Positions 1 to 8,527 of a DNA stretch of 64,000 bases are shown in pieces; position 1 is the stretch's first letter, and every line of letters starts with the position of its first letter. The position numbers and the translations under genes were made by a program. This DNA comes from Pontiella sulfatireligans (GTDB lineage Bacteria > Verrucomicrobiota > Kiritimatiellia > Kiritimatiellales > Pontiellaceae), in NCBI RefSeq assembly GCF_900890705.1, contig NZ_CAAHFH010000003.1, positions 186,001 through 250,000 of the forward strand, written 5' to 3'. Under the pieces are notes generated by a model. The model made no database searches, was not told the origin of the DNA, and was given only the letters and a program-made list of their open reading frames with translations.

Positions 1-1436
1 GGGCCAAGCCCCTTGACAATGTTGACGCGGCTCATGGTGATCGGCATGCCCGCCTTGGTGGTGAACTTGGAGGACCAGCCGCCGCCCGGGAAGTATTCCG
101 TTACCGCCGGATGCCAAGTGGTCGCCTTGAGGCAGGCTTCTTTGTCCGCTTCGGTGATGTCCCAGAAGGGTTTCATGGCCGGTTTGCCGTCAACGCTCTG
201 CTGACCGCTGCCGTCGAGGGAAGCGGAACCAGAGTTGATCAGGTGGATGAGTCCGCCTGCGGCAACGCCGTCGACCTTATGACCGGTGACGCGCTCGATG
301 GAGTCGGGGCTCCAGTAGGTGCGAACGTCGGCGAAGACCTGCGGGGTATTGGTGAGCAGATACGAGAACAACATGGCCACGCCGTTGAGCGCATCATTCT
401 CCGTCGCCATCAGGCGCGGCATGCGAATGCCGCTCCAGTCGAACGAGCTGTTGGAGATGGCTTCCATAAAGTCGCCGTTGGCGCAGTAGTCGGTCCAGTT
501 GCGCTGGCCTTGGAAACCGGACAAGATGGCGTTGTGGCCGCGTGATTCCTCGATGCGTCCCATTTCAGCCAGTTTGTCGTTTCCGTACATCAGGTCGCGG
601 GCGATCATGGCCATTTTGACGGAGGTTTCCCACTCTTTATCGAGCTGTTCACGCGAACGTGTGGTTTCCGGTCCGTTCGGGTCATGACCTTCCGGGCAGT
701 TTTCTTTCACCCAGGCCAGCGCCTGCGCATACTCGTCTTTGTCGTAGACCTCATCGCGAAGACGGCGAGAGAACTCGGACAGATCGATGGCTTCGACGCG
801 CATGCCAAGGAAGTCTTCGAAGAAATTCTGGTCGACGATCGATCCCGCGATGCCCATGGATACGCCGCCCATGGAGAGGTAGGATTTGCCTTTCATCATG
901 GCAACAGCCAAACCAGCCTTGGCGAAGCGGAGCACTTTTTCTTTCACATCGTCCGGAATGGTGTCGTCGCCGCCGTCTTGAACGTCGCGGCCATAGATTC
1001 CGAATGCCGGGAGACCCTTCTGGGAGTGGCCAGCGAGTACGGCGGCGAGGTAGACTGCGCCGGGACGCTCGGTGCCGTTGAAGCCCCAAACGGCCTTCGG
1101 ACGAAGCGGATCCATGTCCATGGTTTCAGAACCATAGCACCAGCAATTGGTCACGGTCAGGGAAACGCCCACGTTTTCGGCATCAAACTTTTCTGCACAG
1201 GCGGCGGACTCGGCCACGTTGCCGATGCAGGTGTCGGCGACCACGCATTCAACCGGTTCGCCATTCGGGTATTTCAGGTTTTCGCTGATGAGTTTAGCGG
1301 CATTTTTAGCCATCGTCATAACGGGCCCTTCAAGGGATTCGCGCACACCGCCGTAGCGGCCATCGATGGTCGGGCGGATGCCAACCTTTGGAAGGTTCGT
1401 GATCCAGGTTTTGTCAGATGTATTCACAGTAGCCAT
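1..1436 (-). CDS. fucI: L-fucose isomerase, C-terminus beyond window
   Basis: Converts L-fucose to L-fuculose, the first step of cytoplasmic fucose catabolism. About 478 codons are present; the E. coli enzyme has about 590, so the C-terminal domain lies outside the window. The N-terminus carries the family signature GIRPTIDGRYGGVRES, followed by NGTERPGAVYLAA, KGKSYLSMGGVSMGIAGS and the metal-site regions ATEND (Glu346) and FADVRTYW (Asp370), which match the Mn-binding Glu and Asp of E. coli FucI. The third metal ligand (a His) would be off the edge. The ATG at 1436 is preceded by AAGGAG. It is divergent from an AraC regulator 108 bp away, a common layout for a sugar gene and its activator. 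The gene fits breakdown of fucose-containing sulfated glycans. Identification is very secure. Confidence 0.96.
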   Translation of the reverse strand, partial: MATVNTSDKTWITNLPKVGIRPTIDGRYGGVRESLEGPVMTMAKNAAKLISENLKYPNGEPVECVVADTCIGNVAESAACAEKFDAENVGVSLTVTNCWCYGSETMDMDPLRPKAVWGFNGTERPGAVYLAAVLAGHSQKGLPAFGIYGRDVQDGGDDTIPDDVKEKVLRFAKAGLAVAMMKGKSYLSMGGVSMGIAGSIVDQNFFEDFLGMRVEAIDLSEFSRRLRDEVYDKDEYAQALAWVKENCPEGHDPNGPETTRSREQLDKEWETSVKMAMIARDLMYGNDKLAEMGRIEESRGHNAILSGFQGQRNWTDYCANGDFMEAISNSSFDWSGIRMPRLMATENDALNGVAMLFSYLLTNTPQVFADVRTYWSPDSIERVTGHKVDGVAAGGLIHLINSGSASLDGSGQQSVDGKPAMKPFWDITEADKEACLKATTWHPAVTEYFPGGGWSSKFTTKAGMPITMSRVNIVKGLG

Positions 1437-1544
1437 ATCGTATCTCCTTGGTTATCGATTGATGGCAGATTGAACCATTATAAGGGCAAGCTTGTCGGTC
1501 GAATCCGGCGGTGGTATATTTTACACATTCATAGGGGCTAGATA

Positions 1545-2477
1545 ATGAAAGAAATCATCAGCTACGGCCGCTTTCACTGCGCGGAGCTTTTGCCGCACAA
1601 GAACCAGGGGATGGAAATCACCTACATCGACAAGGGTATGATGGAGTGGATGGTCGAGGGAAAACCGGAAAAAGTGGAGGGAGGGACGGTTTTCTTCACC
1701 CTGCCCTGGCAGGTGCACGGAAGCCTGCACCCAAACGAACCCGACAACACCCTTTGGCATGTGTTGTTCCACTTGGAAAACGACTACCCCACTCCGCGGG
1801 ACACCTTCCGCTTTCCCAAAACCTTCGGCTTCAGCCCTGCCGAAATGAAGATTCTCAGCACCGCTTTCGCCTCGAGCAACCGTCATTGCCTCCGAGCAAC
1901 GCCCGCCATGCGCGAACTGATGCCCTCCCTCGTTGGAGAACTGCAAAGCACCCACGAACTGCGCGACGCCCAAGCCATCACCCTGCTGCGCGCCGTGATC
2001 GTGGAGCTCAAACGAATCATCTCGGGAGACGCCGTCGATGCGGAAACACACACAACTTCAGAACGGAGAGTACAGTCTTTGATCGACTCGCTATCGTCGA
2101 GCATCGACCAGCAGTGGACGCTCGAATCCATGGCGGGGCAGTGCGGCATCAAGCGCACGCAGCTGAACAAGGTGTTTCAAAAACTGACCGGAGGCACGCC
2201 GATGGAATACCTATGGCGCATCCGGATGGAACGCGCAAAAACCCTGCTGCGCGAAACCGATGTAAAGATCATCGACATTGCCTTTGAGTGCGGCTACGGG
2301 AGCAGCCAATACTTTTCCAACTCCTTCAAGCAAGCCACCGGCGCAACGCCGTCGGCATACCGCAAGCGCTGCAGCGGGCTCTCCCCCGCCGAATCCAGAA
2401 ATTGGAAAAACATCCAGTTTCGTTCCGAAGAGGAAGAACGGCTGCGAGCCAAAGTCTTCAGCATCGAGAAAAAATAG
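1545..2477 (+). CDS. AraC-family transcriptional regulator
   Basis: A 310-residue DNA-binding regulator. The N-terminal part (about 1-160) has the AraC-type cupin ligand-binding look (ITYIDKGMMEW, then LPWQVHGS with a His in the barrel). The C-terminal part (about 185-285) holds the two helix-turn-helix units: SMAGQCGIKRTQLNKVFQKL and, in the second, IIDIAFECGYGSSQYFSNSF followed by the usual GATPSAYRK ending. It is divergent from fucI, so control of fucose isomerase by fucose or a related sugar is the natural inference; the ligand cannot be read from sequence. The ATG at 1545 has only a weak AGGGG upstream. The last 30 residues beyond the HTH are charged and of no clear function. Confidence 0.92.
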   Translation: MKEIISYGRFHCAELLPHKNQGMEITYIDKGMMEWMVEGKPEKVEGGTVFFTLPWQVHGSLHPNEPDNTLWHVLFHLENDYPTPRDTFRFPKTFGFSPAEMKILSTAFASSNRHCLRATPAMRELMPSLVGELQSTHELRDAQAITLLRAVIVELKRIISGDAVDAETHTTSERRVQSLIDSLSSSIDQQWTLESMAGQCGIKRTQLNKVFQKLTGGTPMEYLWRIRMERAKTLLRETDVKIIDIAFECGYGSSQYFSNSFKQATGATPSAYRKRCSGLSPAESRNWKNIQFRSEEEERLRAKVFSIEKK

Positions 2478-2608
2478 ATGGGCTTAAAAACGAGGGGGAT
2501 TGCCGTTCTTCCATAACGCGGGCCTTCCATCACAAAAAAAGCCGGCCCCGCCAAATAAAGCAAAAAAAACATATCCGCCCCAAAGCCATTTTAGATAGGT
2601 TCCATTCC

Positions 2609-3274
2609 ATGCTGAACAAACGCATTCATCCCCTTCGTAACGGATTCACCCTGGCCGAGCTGCTGGTGGTGATTGCGATCATCGGGATCATGTTTGCAAT
2701 TGCACTGCCGGCGCTGCTCAACCTTGCCGGTTCCTCCAAGCTCGACGGTGCGGCCAATGCGGTGCATGCCGCGGCCAAACTGGCCCGCCAGCATGCGATT
2801 GCAAACAATCAGCCCGCCTACTTGGTCCTCAACGAAGGGCAGACCGGAAACAATCTCGCCTACCGCGCCTACGCCGTCTTTTCCATCAATATCCACACCA
2901 ATGCCGTCACCCAAGAAGCCGGCTATTTCCTGACCGGTTGGGAACCGCTGCCCGTCGGGGTGGTGTTTGACGATCAGGCCGGCGACGCCTACAATGCTTT
3001 TTCTTATTCCCCCCAAGACGATTGGAGCGGAGGCGTCAGCAAAAAAAACCGGCTGAAGATTCAAGGGAAAGAATACACCGTGCTGGGATTCAAGCCCAAC
3101 GGCGAAGCCGGCGCACGGACCCACTGGATCTACCTTGCGGAGGGAACCCTCTCCGGCGGAGCGCCCCTCGTTACCGGACGGCAAGGGAAGCAAATACGTT
3201 TTGACTTAACCGGCAAAAGCAAGATTATCGACTACACCTACGACGACGGCGAAGCACAGGAGCTGGGCGATTGA
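2609..3274 (+). CDS. Type II secretion/type IV pilin-like pseudopilin (GspH-like; Verru_Chthon cassette D-like)
   Basis: A 221-residue prepilin. Residues 12-20 (GFTLAELLV) form the prepilin peptidase site (cleavage after Gly12, Glu at +5 of the mature protein), followed by a hydrophobic helix to about residue 35. The GspH-like body follows with AAKLARQHAIANNQPAYLV. It is the first of four tightly coupled genes (overlaps of 1-4 nt) of the type described in Verrucomicrobia as the Verru_Chthon cassette, in the order D-B-C-A. It probably contributes to a pseudopilus-like structure in the envelope. The frame is open further upstream, but the ATG at 2609 puts the prepilin leader at normal length, so it is preferred. 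Confidence 0.85.
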   Translation: MLNKRIHPLRNGFTLAELLVVIAIIGIMFAIALPALLNLAGSSKLDGAANAVHAAAKLARQHAIANNQPAYLVLNEGQTGNNLAYRAYAVFSINIHTNAVTQEAGYFLTGWEPLPVGVVFDDQAGDAYNAFSYSPQDDWSGGVSKKNRLKIQGKEYTVLGFKPNGEAGARTHWIYLAEGTLSGGAPLVTGRQGKQIRFDLTGKSKIIDYTYDDGEAQELGD

Positions 3275-3720
3275 TGAAAAAACTAATCCAATGCACTCGA
3301 AAGCGGGGCTTCACGCTGATTGAGATCATGCTGGCGCTGCTGGTGATCACCGTCGGCATTGTGGCGGCAAGCGGCCTGCTCGGCACATCGCTGGATTCAG
3401 CGGCAAAATCCCACGACGACCTCAACATCGTCAGCTTTTCCGACATGGTGCTCAACTACTGCCACGCCGTCACCAACTGGAGCGAGCTTCCGCCCGACGG
3501 CACCCTCGCAGTTCCCGACTACGACGGAGGCACGTTCAACCTCCAGCAGGGATCTTTGGAACGGTTCGAATGCCCCGCCTATACCGTTTCGTACAAACTG
3601 GAAGCCCAAACACACGGCCCCAGCATAAAGGCGCTAACACTGCAGCTGTGGCCCGGCTACACCTCGAACGGCACCGCCCGTGTATTCTACACCGAAATCT
3701 ACAACTGGGCGGACAAGTAA
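3274..3720 (+). CDS. Pseudopilin, type IV pilin-like (Verru_Chthon cassette B-like)
   Basis: A 148-residue prepilin-like protein. The leader ends in KRGFTLIEIML (Gly12 before Phe, Glu at +5), followed by a hydrophobic helix to about residue 30 and a short globular body with a Tyr/Trp-rich C-terminus. The ATG at 3274 overlaps the previous stop in TGATG, so the two are translationally coupled; a TTG one codon earlier is possible but less likely. Length and position fit the small second member of the cassette (GspI/PilV-like). Its exact role is not known. Confidence 0.83.
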   Translation: MKKLIQCTRKRGFTLIEIMLALLVITVGIVAASGLLGTSLDSAAKSHDDLNIVSFSDMVLNYCHAVTNWSELPPDGTLAVPDYDGGTFNLQQGSLERFECPAYTVSYKLEAQTHGPSIKALTLQLWPGYTSNGTARVFYTEIYNWADK

Positions 3721-4637
3721 TGAAAAGCGCCAAAACCAAAAGCGGCTTCACCCTGCTCGAAATTGTGGTGTCCATCAGCATTCTGGCCGTGATGGCGCTG
3801 ATGATTTCGCGCATTTTCTCCGAAAGCACCCGCGCCGTCGAACGCGGCCAAGACCAGACCCTGCTCGACGAAACCGCACGGCTGCTGCTCGACGTCATCG
3901 AGCAAGATGTCAGCCAAGCCCTGATCCGCACCAACGTCGCCTTCCGGGTGCATCCGCTCGACGGCAACGATGCGCTGTATTTCATCTCCACCGGCATGCG
4001 CCGCCAGCTAAGCACAATTCCGCGCGACACCGCCCCGATGCGCCTGCAGGCCGAGCTTTCCCCCTCACAGCCCAGTGATCTGCACAAGGACTGGAACCGG
4101 TATATCCGCATCCAAACACCCGCAGGTTCGGCCGTAGGCGCACCAGGCGGAAACTGGATCCAACGCTTGATTGCGCACTCCGACTACTATTGCGAAGCCG
4201 GCGAGCCCTCCGCCGACTTTGCAGCCATCTGCGCGGGAACCGAAATGCCGGCCACCAGCGAAGAGCGGTTCCACTACACCCAGGCTCTCCGGCGGGAACG
4301 GGTGGACAGCAACATCACCTACAAAAATGCGGGAGAAATGAGCCATGCCTCGCTCTCCTTCATGGACATCACCGTGAACGGCCGCATCGCCAGCAACTAT
4401 GTCGAGGCCGAAGACGGCGCAGGCCCCCTGCCCGACGCCACCGACCGGCCGCACTTCGTGGACGTGGCCATCGGGCTGATTTCCTCCACCGACCTCGAGC
4501 AGGCCATGCGCCTGCGGAGCGGTGGCGAGCAAGCGCGCGGACAGGAGCACATCCAAAACAACGAGCGCATCTACACGCGCCGCATCTTCATGCGCAACCA
4601 AGGAGCCGAACAACTTTCGTTCGATGAATCGCCATGA
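3720..4637 (+). CDS. Pseudopilin, GspJ/PulJ-like (Verru_Chthon cassette C-like)
   Basis: A 305-residue prepilin. The leader is short: KSGFTLLEIVV, cleavage after Gly9, Glu at +5, then hydrophobic residues to about 32. The following stretch RLLLDVIEQDVSQAL is typical of GspJ-like minor pseudopilins. The start overlaps the preceding stop (TAATG), and its own end overlaps the next start by 4 nt, so the four genes form one translationally coupled unit. Its size is much larger than classical GspJ (about 200), as seen for the cassette C proteins of Verrucomicrobia. Envelope assembly or secretion is inferred. Confidence 0.83.
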   Translation: MKSAKTKSGFTLLEIVVSISILAVMALMISRIFSESTRAVERGQDQTLLDETARLLLDVIEQDVSQALIRTNVAFRVHPLDGNDALYFISTGMRRQLSTIPRDTAPMRLQAELSPSQPSDLHKDWNRYIRIQTPAGSAVGAPGGNWIQRLIAHSDYYCEAGEPSADFAAICAGTEMPATSEERFHYTQALRRERVDSNITYKNAGEMSHASLSFMDITVNGRIASNYVEAEDGAGPLPDATDRPHFVDVAIGLISSTDLEQAMRLRSGGEQARGQEHIQNNERIYTRRIFMRNQGAEQLSFDESP

Positions 4638-6916
4638 ACCACATTCACAAAAACAAAACCGGCGCTGCGCTCGTTATTGCCTTGGGCTTTCTGGCCGTGC
4701 TGATCATCCTAGTCATCGCCTTCTCGGCAACAACCCGCACCGAACGGCTGGCCGGACGCGCCTATCTTTCCACGGCCCAAACACGCCAGCTGCTTCACAC
4801 CGCCCTCGCCCGTGCGCTAGAGGAGATCGACGCCCAATCAGGCACAAACTATCCCGCGTTCTTCGCCTTCAGCTCGCAAGGCGATGAAGTCGCCGATCTG
4901 GACTTCAGCATGGAAAAGGACTATCTGCCCTTGGGCAGCGCGTCCATTGCCGAGCCATACTTCAGCGCGCTCGACACCGCCGAATGGCAAACGATCAACG
5001 CAGACGGAGAACCGGTCGGGCGCGTCGGTTACATGGTCGTCAACACCTCCGGCCTGCTCGATGCCAACGAGGCCGGAGGCGCAAACAGCGCGACCACCCT
5101 CATTGAACGCCGGGCTGGATTGACGCCCGCGGAAATCCGGCTATCCCCGGAACTGATTCCTGAATTAAGCAACGGCCTCGAGTTTGCCTACAAACGGGAC
5201 ACGGCCTGGCGGCGCTTCGAAACCTTGCGCGACCTATCCGTGTTGAATGCGCCCCCGGTCAGCACCCCGGCCGTCATCAACGGCCCCATAAGCTCGTTCA
5301 GCACCTATTCCTTCGCACCCACCAACAACGATACCCGCGTCTACATGGGCAGCAGCCTCGCCACGCTCAACCAAAAAACCATCCGCAGCGAACTCGATAA
5401 AATCAGCGCCGTCGATACCGATTTTGTCATGAACCAGCTTCTCGACTATCTCGACACCGACACCCGGCCGGAGAATGCTTCCGGAAACTATACCGACTTC
5501 TCAGTCGAGCCCGTCCCGCTGATCAACGAACTGGTGCTCAGCTGCATCTTTTCCTTCGCTCCGGTGTTAGGCGAGGATGATGACGGCGCCCCGACTGTCG
5601 ACTCGGTCAGCGTCTCGAACAGTTATTCGCTGGAGATGGAAGCCTGGTATCCGTTCATCGGCTATGAAAACGCGGATGCCTTTGCGGTGGTCATCAATAA
5701 TACGCCGATCATTGACGGCGCGGAACCGGCCACGCTTCTTGGGGATACTTCCGAATGGATTGATGAGTATGACCTTCCCAGACTGGGCCCCGGATCAGAT
5801 CCATATAACTATACGGTCCATGCAGGCGGAAGCGAAAGCGAGGCCGATGATGAGTCCGATCTGGTCAGCCTCTTCGAGGAGCTGGAGAACGACATTATGT
5901 TCCCCTCCATTTACTGCGTCAACGCAACAGAAAAAAGCATGGTAGACCGCGTGCTCAATCTTGAATTTCCCATGAACAATTCGGTTTCCACTTATCTGAC
6001 ACCGCAAATTAAAGCGATTGCAGAGGATCTGTTCAACCCCCTCACCGCAACTGCAACCAACTTGGATTTCGTCATCGGCATGGCGGCGATCGACCCCCGC
6101 CTGAACTGGGATGGCAACTCCAACGAGCAGTGGGTAGAAGTGGGCAGCGAGGGTTCGGGAGATACGCTTGGCGCCGTCAACGATCTGGGGATTGCCGCCG
6201 GCCCCGACCGCACCGACATCCTCTACGTGCGCAACGCCGACCGCATCGACACGCCTTACGAATTCACCTATTTGCTCTATAACGATGCCATGCCGTGGAA
6301 CACCTTCCAGTTTCTGGAACGCAACGATCCCGACAACACGCGCTTTATCCTCGACCACCTCTCCCCGCACCCTCACGGCGCAACGCGCCACGGGCGCATC
6401 AATCCCTATTCGCCGCACACCAACGTAATTGCTTCAGCCTTCATGGGTATGCCGCTCGATGAATTCAACGAACCGGCCAACCGGCGCCTGACCGCAACGG
6501 AAGCCAGAGAAGCCACTCGGTTGCTTATGGAGCATTTCGAAAAGCACGGCTGGCCAGCCAAAGCATCAGCCTATGGGAGCGGCATGGATCTGGATGCGCT
6601 GTCAGCCGCCATCGGCGCCAGCAATCCGTGGGAGCTCGAGGGCTTCTTTCGCAATTCCTACGAACTGTTTTCTCCGCGCGGCACCGTCTACGCCGTTTTA
6701 CTCGCCGCCCAATCCGGCAAAGACAGCGACGGCGACGGGTTGATTTCCACCGACGAGGTGCAGGGCACCCAGCAGGCGGTGGTTTATGTCTGGCGCGATG
6801 CCGTCACGCAAAAGGCCGCCTGCGTTTTCTTCGGCCTGAGCGACACGCTGCAAAGCTCCATCGGCAGCGGCCGCACGTGGAACGGCGTCCTCAACGCCTT
6901 TAAGCCCGACTCATAA
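4634..6916 (+). CDS. Large PilX/GspK-like minor pilin assembly protein (Verru_Chthon cassette A-like)
   Basis: A 760-residue protein with a single N-terminal hydrophobic helix (about residues 10-32, ALVIALGFLAVLIILVIAF) but no classical GFTLxE cleavage site, as in GspK/PilX-type proteins. The next segment (TERLAGRAYLSTAQTRQLLHTAL) is the extended amphipathic helix common to these proteins. The rest is a large periplasmic or extracellular body, with a possible Ca-binding loop at SDGDGLISTDEVQ near residue 700. It is the last of the four coupled pseudopilin genes and matches the big A member of the cassette in position and architecture. The function in secretion or surface assembly is inferred from family resemblance only. 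Confidence 0.8.
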   Translation: MNHIHKNKTGAALVIALGFLAVLIILVIAFSATTRTERLAGRAYLSTAQTRQLLHTALARALEEIDAQSGTNYPAFFAFSSQGDEVADLDFSMEKDYLPLGSASIAEPYFSALDTAEWQTINADGEPVGRVGYMVVNTSGLLDANEAGGANSATTLIERRAGLTPAEIRLSPELIPELSNGLEFAYKRDTAWRRFETLRDLSVLNAPPVSTPAVINGPISSFSTYSFAPTNNDTRVYMGSSLATLNQKTIRSELDKISAVDTDFVMNQLLDYLDTDTRPENASGNYTDFSVEPVPLINELVLSCIFSFAPVLGEDDDGAPTVDSVSVSNSYSLEMEAWYPFIGYENADAFAVVINNTPIIDGAEPATLLGDTSEWIDEYDLPRLGPGSDPYNYTVHAGGSESEADDESDLVSLFEELENDIMFPSIYCVNATEKSMVDRVLNLEFPMNNSVSTYLTPQIKAIAEDLFNPLTATATNLDFVIGMAAIDPRLNWDGNSNEQWVEVGSEGSGDTLGAVNDLGIAAGPDRTDILYVRNADRIDTPYEFTYLLYNDAMPWNTFQFLERNDPDNTRFILDHLSPHPHGATRHGRINPYSPHTNVIASAFMGMPLDEFNEPANRRLTATEAREATRLLMEHFEKHGWPAKASAYGSGMDLDALSAAIGASNPWELEGFFRNSYELFSPRGTVYAVLLAAQSGKDSDGDGLISTDEVQGTQQAVVYVWRDAVTQKAACVFFGLSDTLQSSIGSGRTWNGVLNAFKPDS

Positions 6917-7004
6917 TTTCCAACGAATGGGAAACAGCGCTGTTCGGGATTTCCAAGCCCCGGAAATTTCCCTATACACACCGGACGCAAACAAGGACGA
7001 ATGA

Positions 7005-7871
7005 ATGACCGAACTTTCCCGATATTTGAATGAGAAGCAGGCGCTGATGGACACGGCCCTGAAAGACTGCCTGCCCGCCGAAGGCACCCGCCCCGCCGTT
7101 CTGCACCAGGCGATGCGCTACTGCGTGCTCAACGGAGGCAAGCGCATCCGCCCCATTCTGTGCATTGCCGTGGCCGAAACCTTCGGCACCCGTCCCAAGG
7201 CCGCACTCGCCGCCGCCGTGGCGGTGGAGTTGTTCCACTGCTCGACGCTCGTCCATGACGACCTGCCCTGCATGGACGACGACGACCTGCGCCGGGGCAT
7301 GCCGACCTGCCACGTTAAATACGGCGAAGCCAACGCCGTGCTCACCGGCGATGCGCTCATGATCCACGCCTTTCATATTCTGGCCGAAAGCGGGAGTGCA
7401 CGCTTATCGCTCGAATTGGCCAAGGCGGCCGGATCAATGGGCGTAATTGCCGGACAAGTGGAGGATCTTGACGCCGAAGGGAAAAAACCCAACGCCGGCC
7501 TGATCGAATTCATTCATATGAACAAAACCGCCATCCTGATCCGCGCAGCAGTGCGCATGGGCGCCCTGGTTGGCGGCGCCGCCGAAGACGAACTCGAAAC
7601 GCTCAGTCTGTTCAGCGAAAAGATCGGCCTCGCCTTTCAGATTGAAGACGACATTCTCGATGAAACCTCCACTGACGAAGTGCTTGGAAAACCCGCCGGT
7701 TCCGACGCCGAGCAGCATAAAATGACCTATCCTGCCGTCCATGGCATGGATGTGGCGGCTGAAAAAGTACGGAGCCTGACGAGCGAAGCGGTCGGCCTGC
7801 TCAATATGATGCCCCGCAACACCCACATCTTGCGATCCATTGCGGAATATTTGGTTTCCCGTAGAAGCTAG
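7005..7871 (+). CDS. ispA: Polyprenyl (farnesyl/geranylgeranyl) diphosphate synthase
   Basis: Condenses isopentenyl diphosphate with allylic diphosphates to C15 or C20 products in the cytoplasm, feeding quinone and cell-wall lipid carriers. At 288 residues it has the length of short-chain synthases. Visible motifs are GGKRIRP (44-50), the first aspartate-rich motif DDLPCMDDDD (85-94), RRGMPT, and the second motif FQIEDDILD with Asp215/216. The spacing DDxxxxD in the first motif is the bacterial FPP/GGPP type. The ATG at 7005 follows AAGGACG; another ATG 4 nt upstream is out of frame. It lies 88 bp behind the pseudopilin operon and may have its own promoter. Confidence 0.94.
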   Translation: MTELSRYLNEKQALMDTALKDCLPAEGTRPAVLHQAMRYCVLNGGKRIRPILCIAVAETFGTRPKAALAAAVAVELFHCSTLVHDDLPCMDDDDLRRGMPTCHVKYGEANAVLTGDALMIHAFHILAESGSARLSLELAKAAGSMGVIAGQVEDLDAEGKKPNAGLIEFIHMNKTAILIRAAVRMGALVGGAAEDELETLSLFSEKIGLAFQIEDDILDETSTDEVLGKPAGSDAEQHKMTYPAVHGMDVAAEKVRSLTSEAVGLLNMMPRNTHILRSIAEYLVSRRS

Positions 7872-8036
7872 AATGAAGAAAAACCATAGCCGCTCTGACG
7901 CGGCTGATTGGACAGGACGATTGAATGACGATTTTTCATTCAGGAATGCCATCATCCTGTCCGGATTCCCGGCAGAATGATCAAGGTATAGGCTAAAGCC
8001 GAACTCAACACGGCATGAGACGGCCACATCGCCTCT

Positions 8037-8109
8037 GGAGGGGCGCCGGCCTCGGCGATCGTAGACAGAGAGGACTCTGCCCCTCCACGGATCTGTGCTC
8101 GTCGCCGAG
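8037..8109. repeat. Two interlocked inverted repeats (REP-like element)
   Basis: GGAGGGGC (8037-8044) pairs with GCCCCTCC (8079-8086), and CTCGGCGA (8051-8058) pairs with TCGCCGAG (8102-8109). The left arm of the second repeat lies inside the loop of the first and its right arm lies outside, a pseudoknot-compatible order. It sits directly behind the stop of the TPR gene, which reads towards it. It may be a palindromic intergenic repeat or act as a 3' mRNA structure. The rest of the 7872-8110 gap holds no gene. Confidence 0.5.
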
Positions 8110-8110
8110 C

Positions 8111-8512
8111 CTACATCTCTTCTTCGTTGCAGGCCGTGTAGAGCCAGCTGAGCAACGATTCAAAGCGTGGATCGTTATGCAGGCCGTTGAGGTCGGAATC
8201 GGTTTTCATCCAATCATAATCGCCGTAGCCCAGCTCGACCGCATTGGTGAGCGCTTCGAACGCCTCGTCCGGATGGTTGGTGAGGGCGTAGGAGCAACCC
8301 AGATTGTACCAAACCAAATCATCGTTCGGCAGCAGGTGGCTCAGCTTTTCATCGACCGCCAAGCCTTCTTCATACTTTCCGGTTTTGGTGTATAAATCCG
8401 CGAGCGCCTGAAGGATTTCCAAGTCCTCCGGCAAACGCTTTGAAATTTTCTGAAGAAAACTGAGTTCAACCGCGTCGTGCCCGGCGCGGCCGTTTGTTCT
8501 GTCTTTGCTCAT
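8111..8512 (-). CDS. Small TPR-repeat protein
   Basis: A 133-residue cytoplasmic protein without a signal peptide. It contains about two and a half tetratricopeptide repeats (LEILQALADLYTKTGKYEEG around 31-50 and DLVWYNLGCSYALTNHPDEA around 65-84), then a C-terminal NDPRFESLLSWL segment often found at the end of short TPR proteins. TPRs mediate protein-protein contacts; the partner is unknown. It lies 15 bp downstream of citrate synthase on the same strand and is probably cotranscribed. Confidence 0.85.
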   Translation of the reverse strand: MSKDRTNGRAGHDAVELSFLQKISKRLPEDLEILQALADLYTKTGKYEEGLAVDEKLSHLLPNDDLVWYNLGCSYALTNHPDEAFEALTNAVELGYGDYDWMKTDSDLNGLHNDPRFESLLSWLYTACNEEEM

Positions 8513-8527
8513 TGCCAGAAACCTTAC

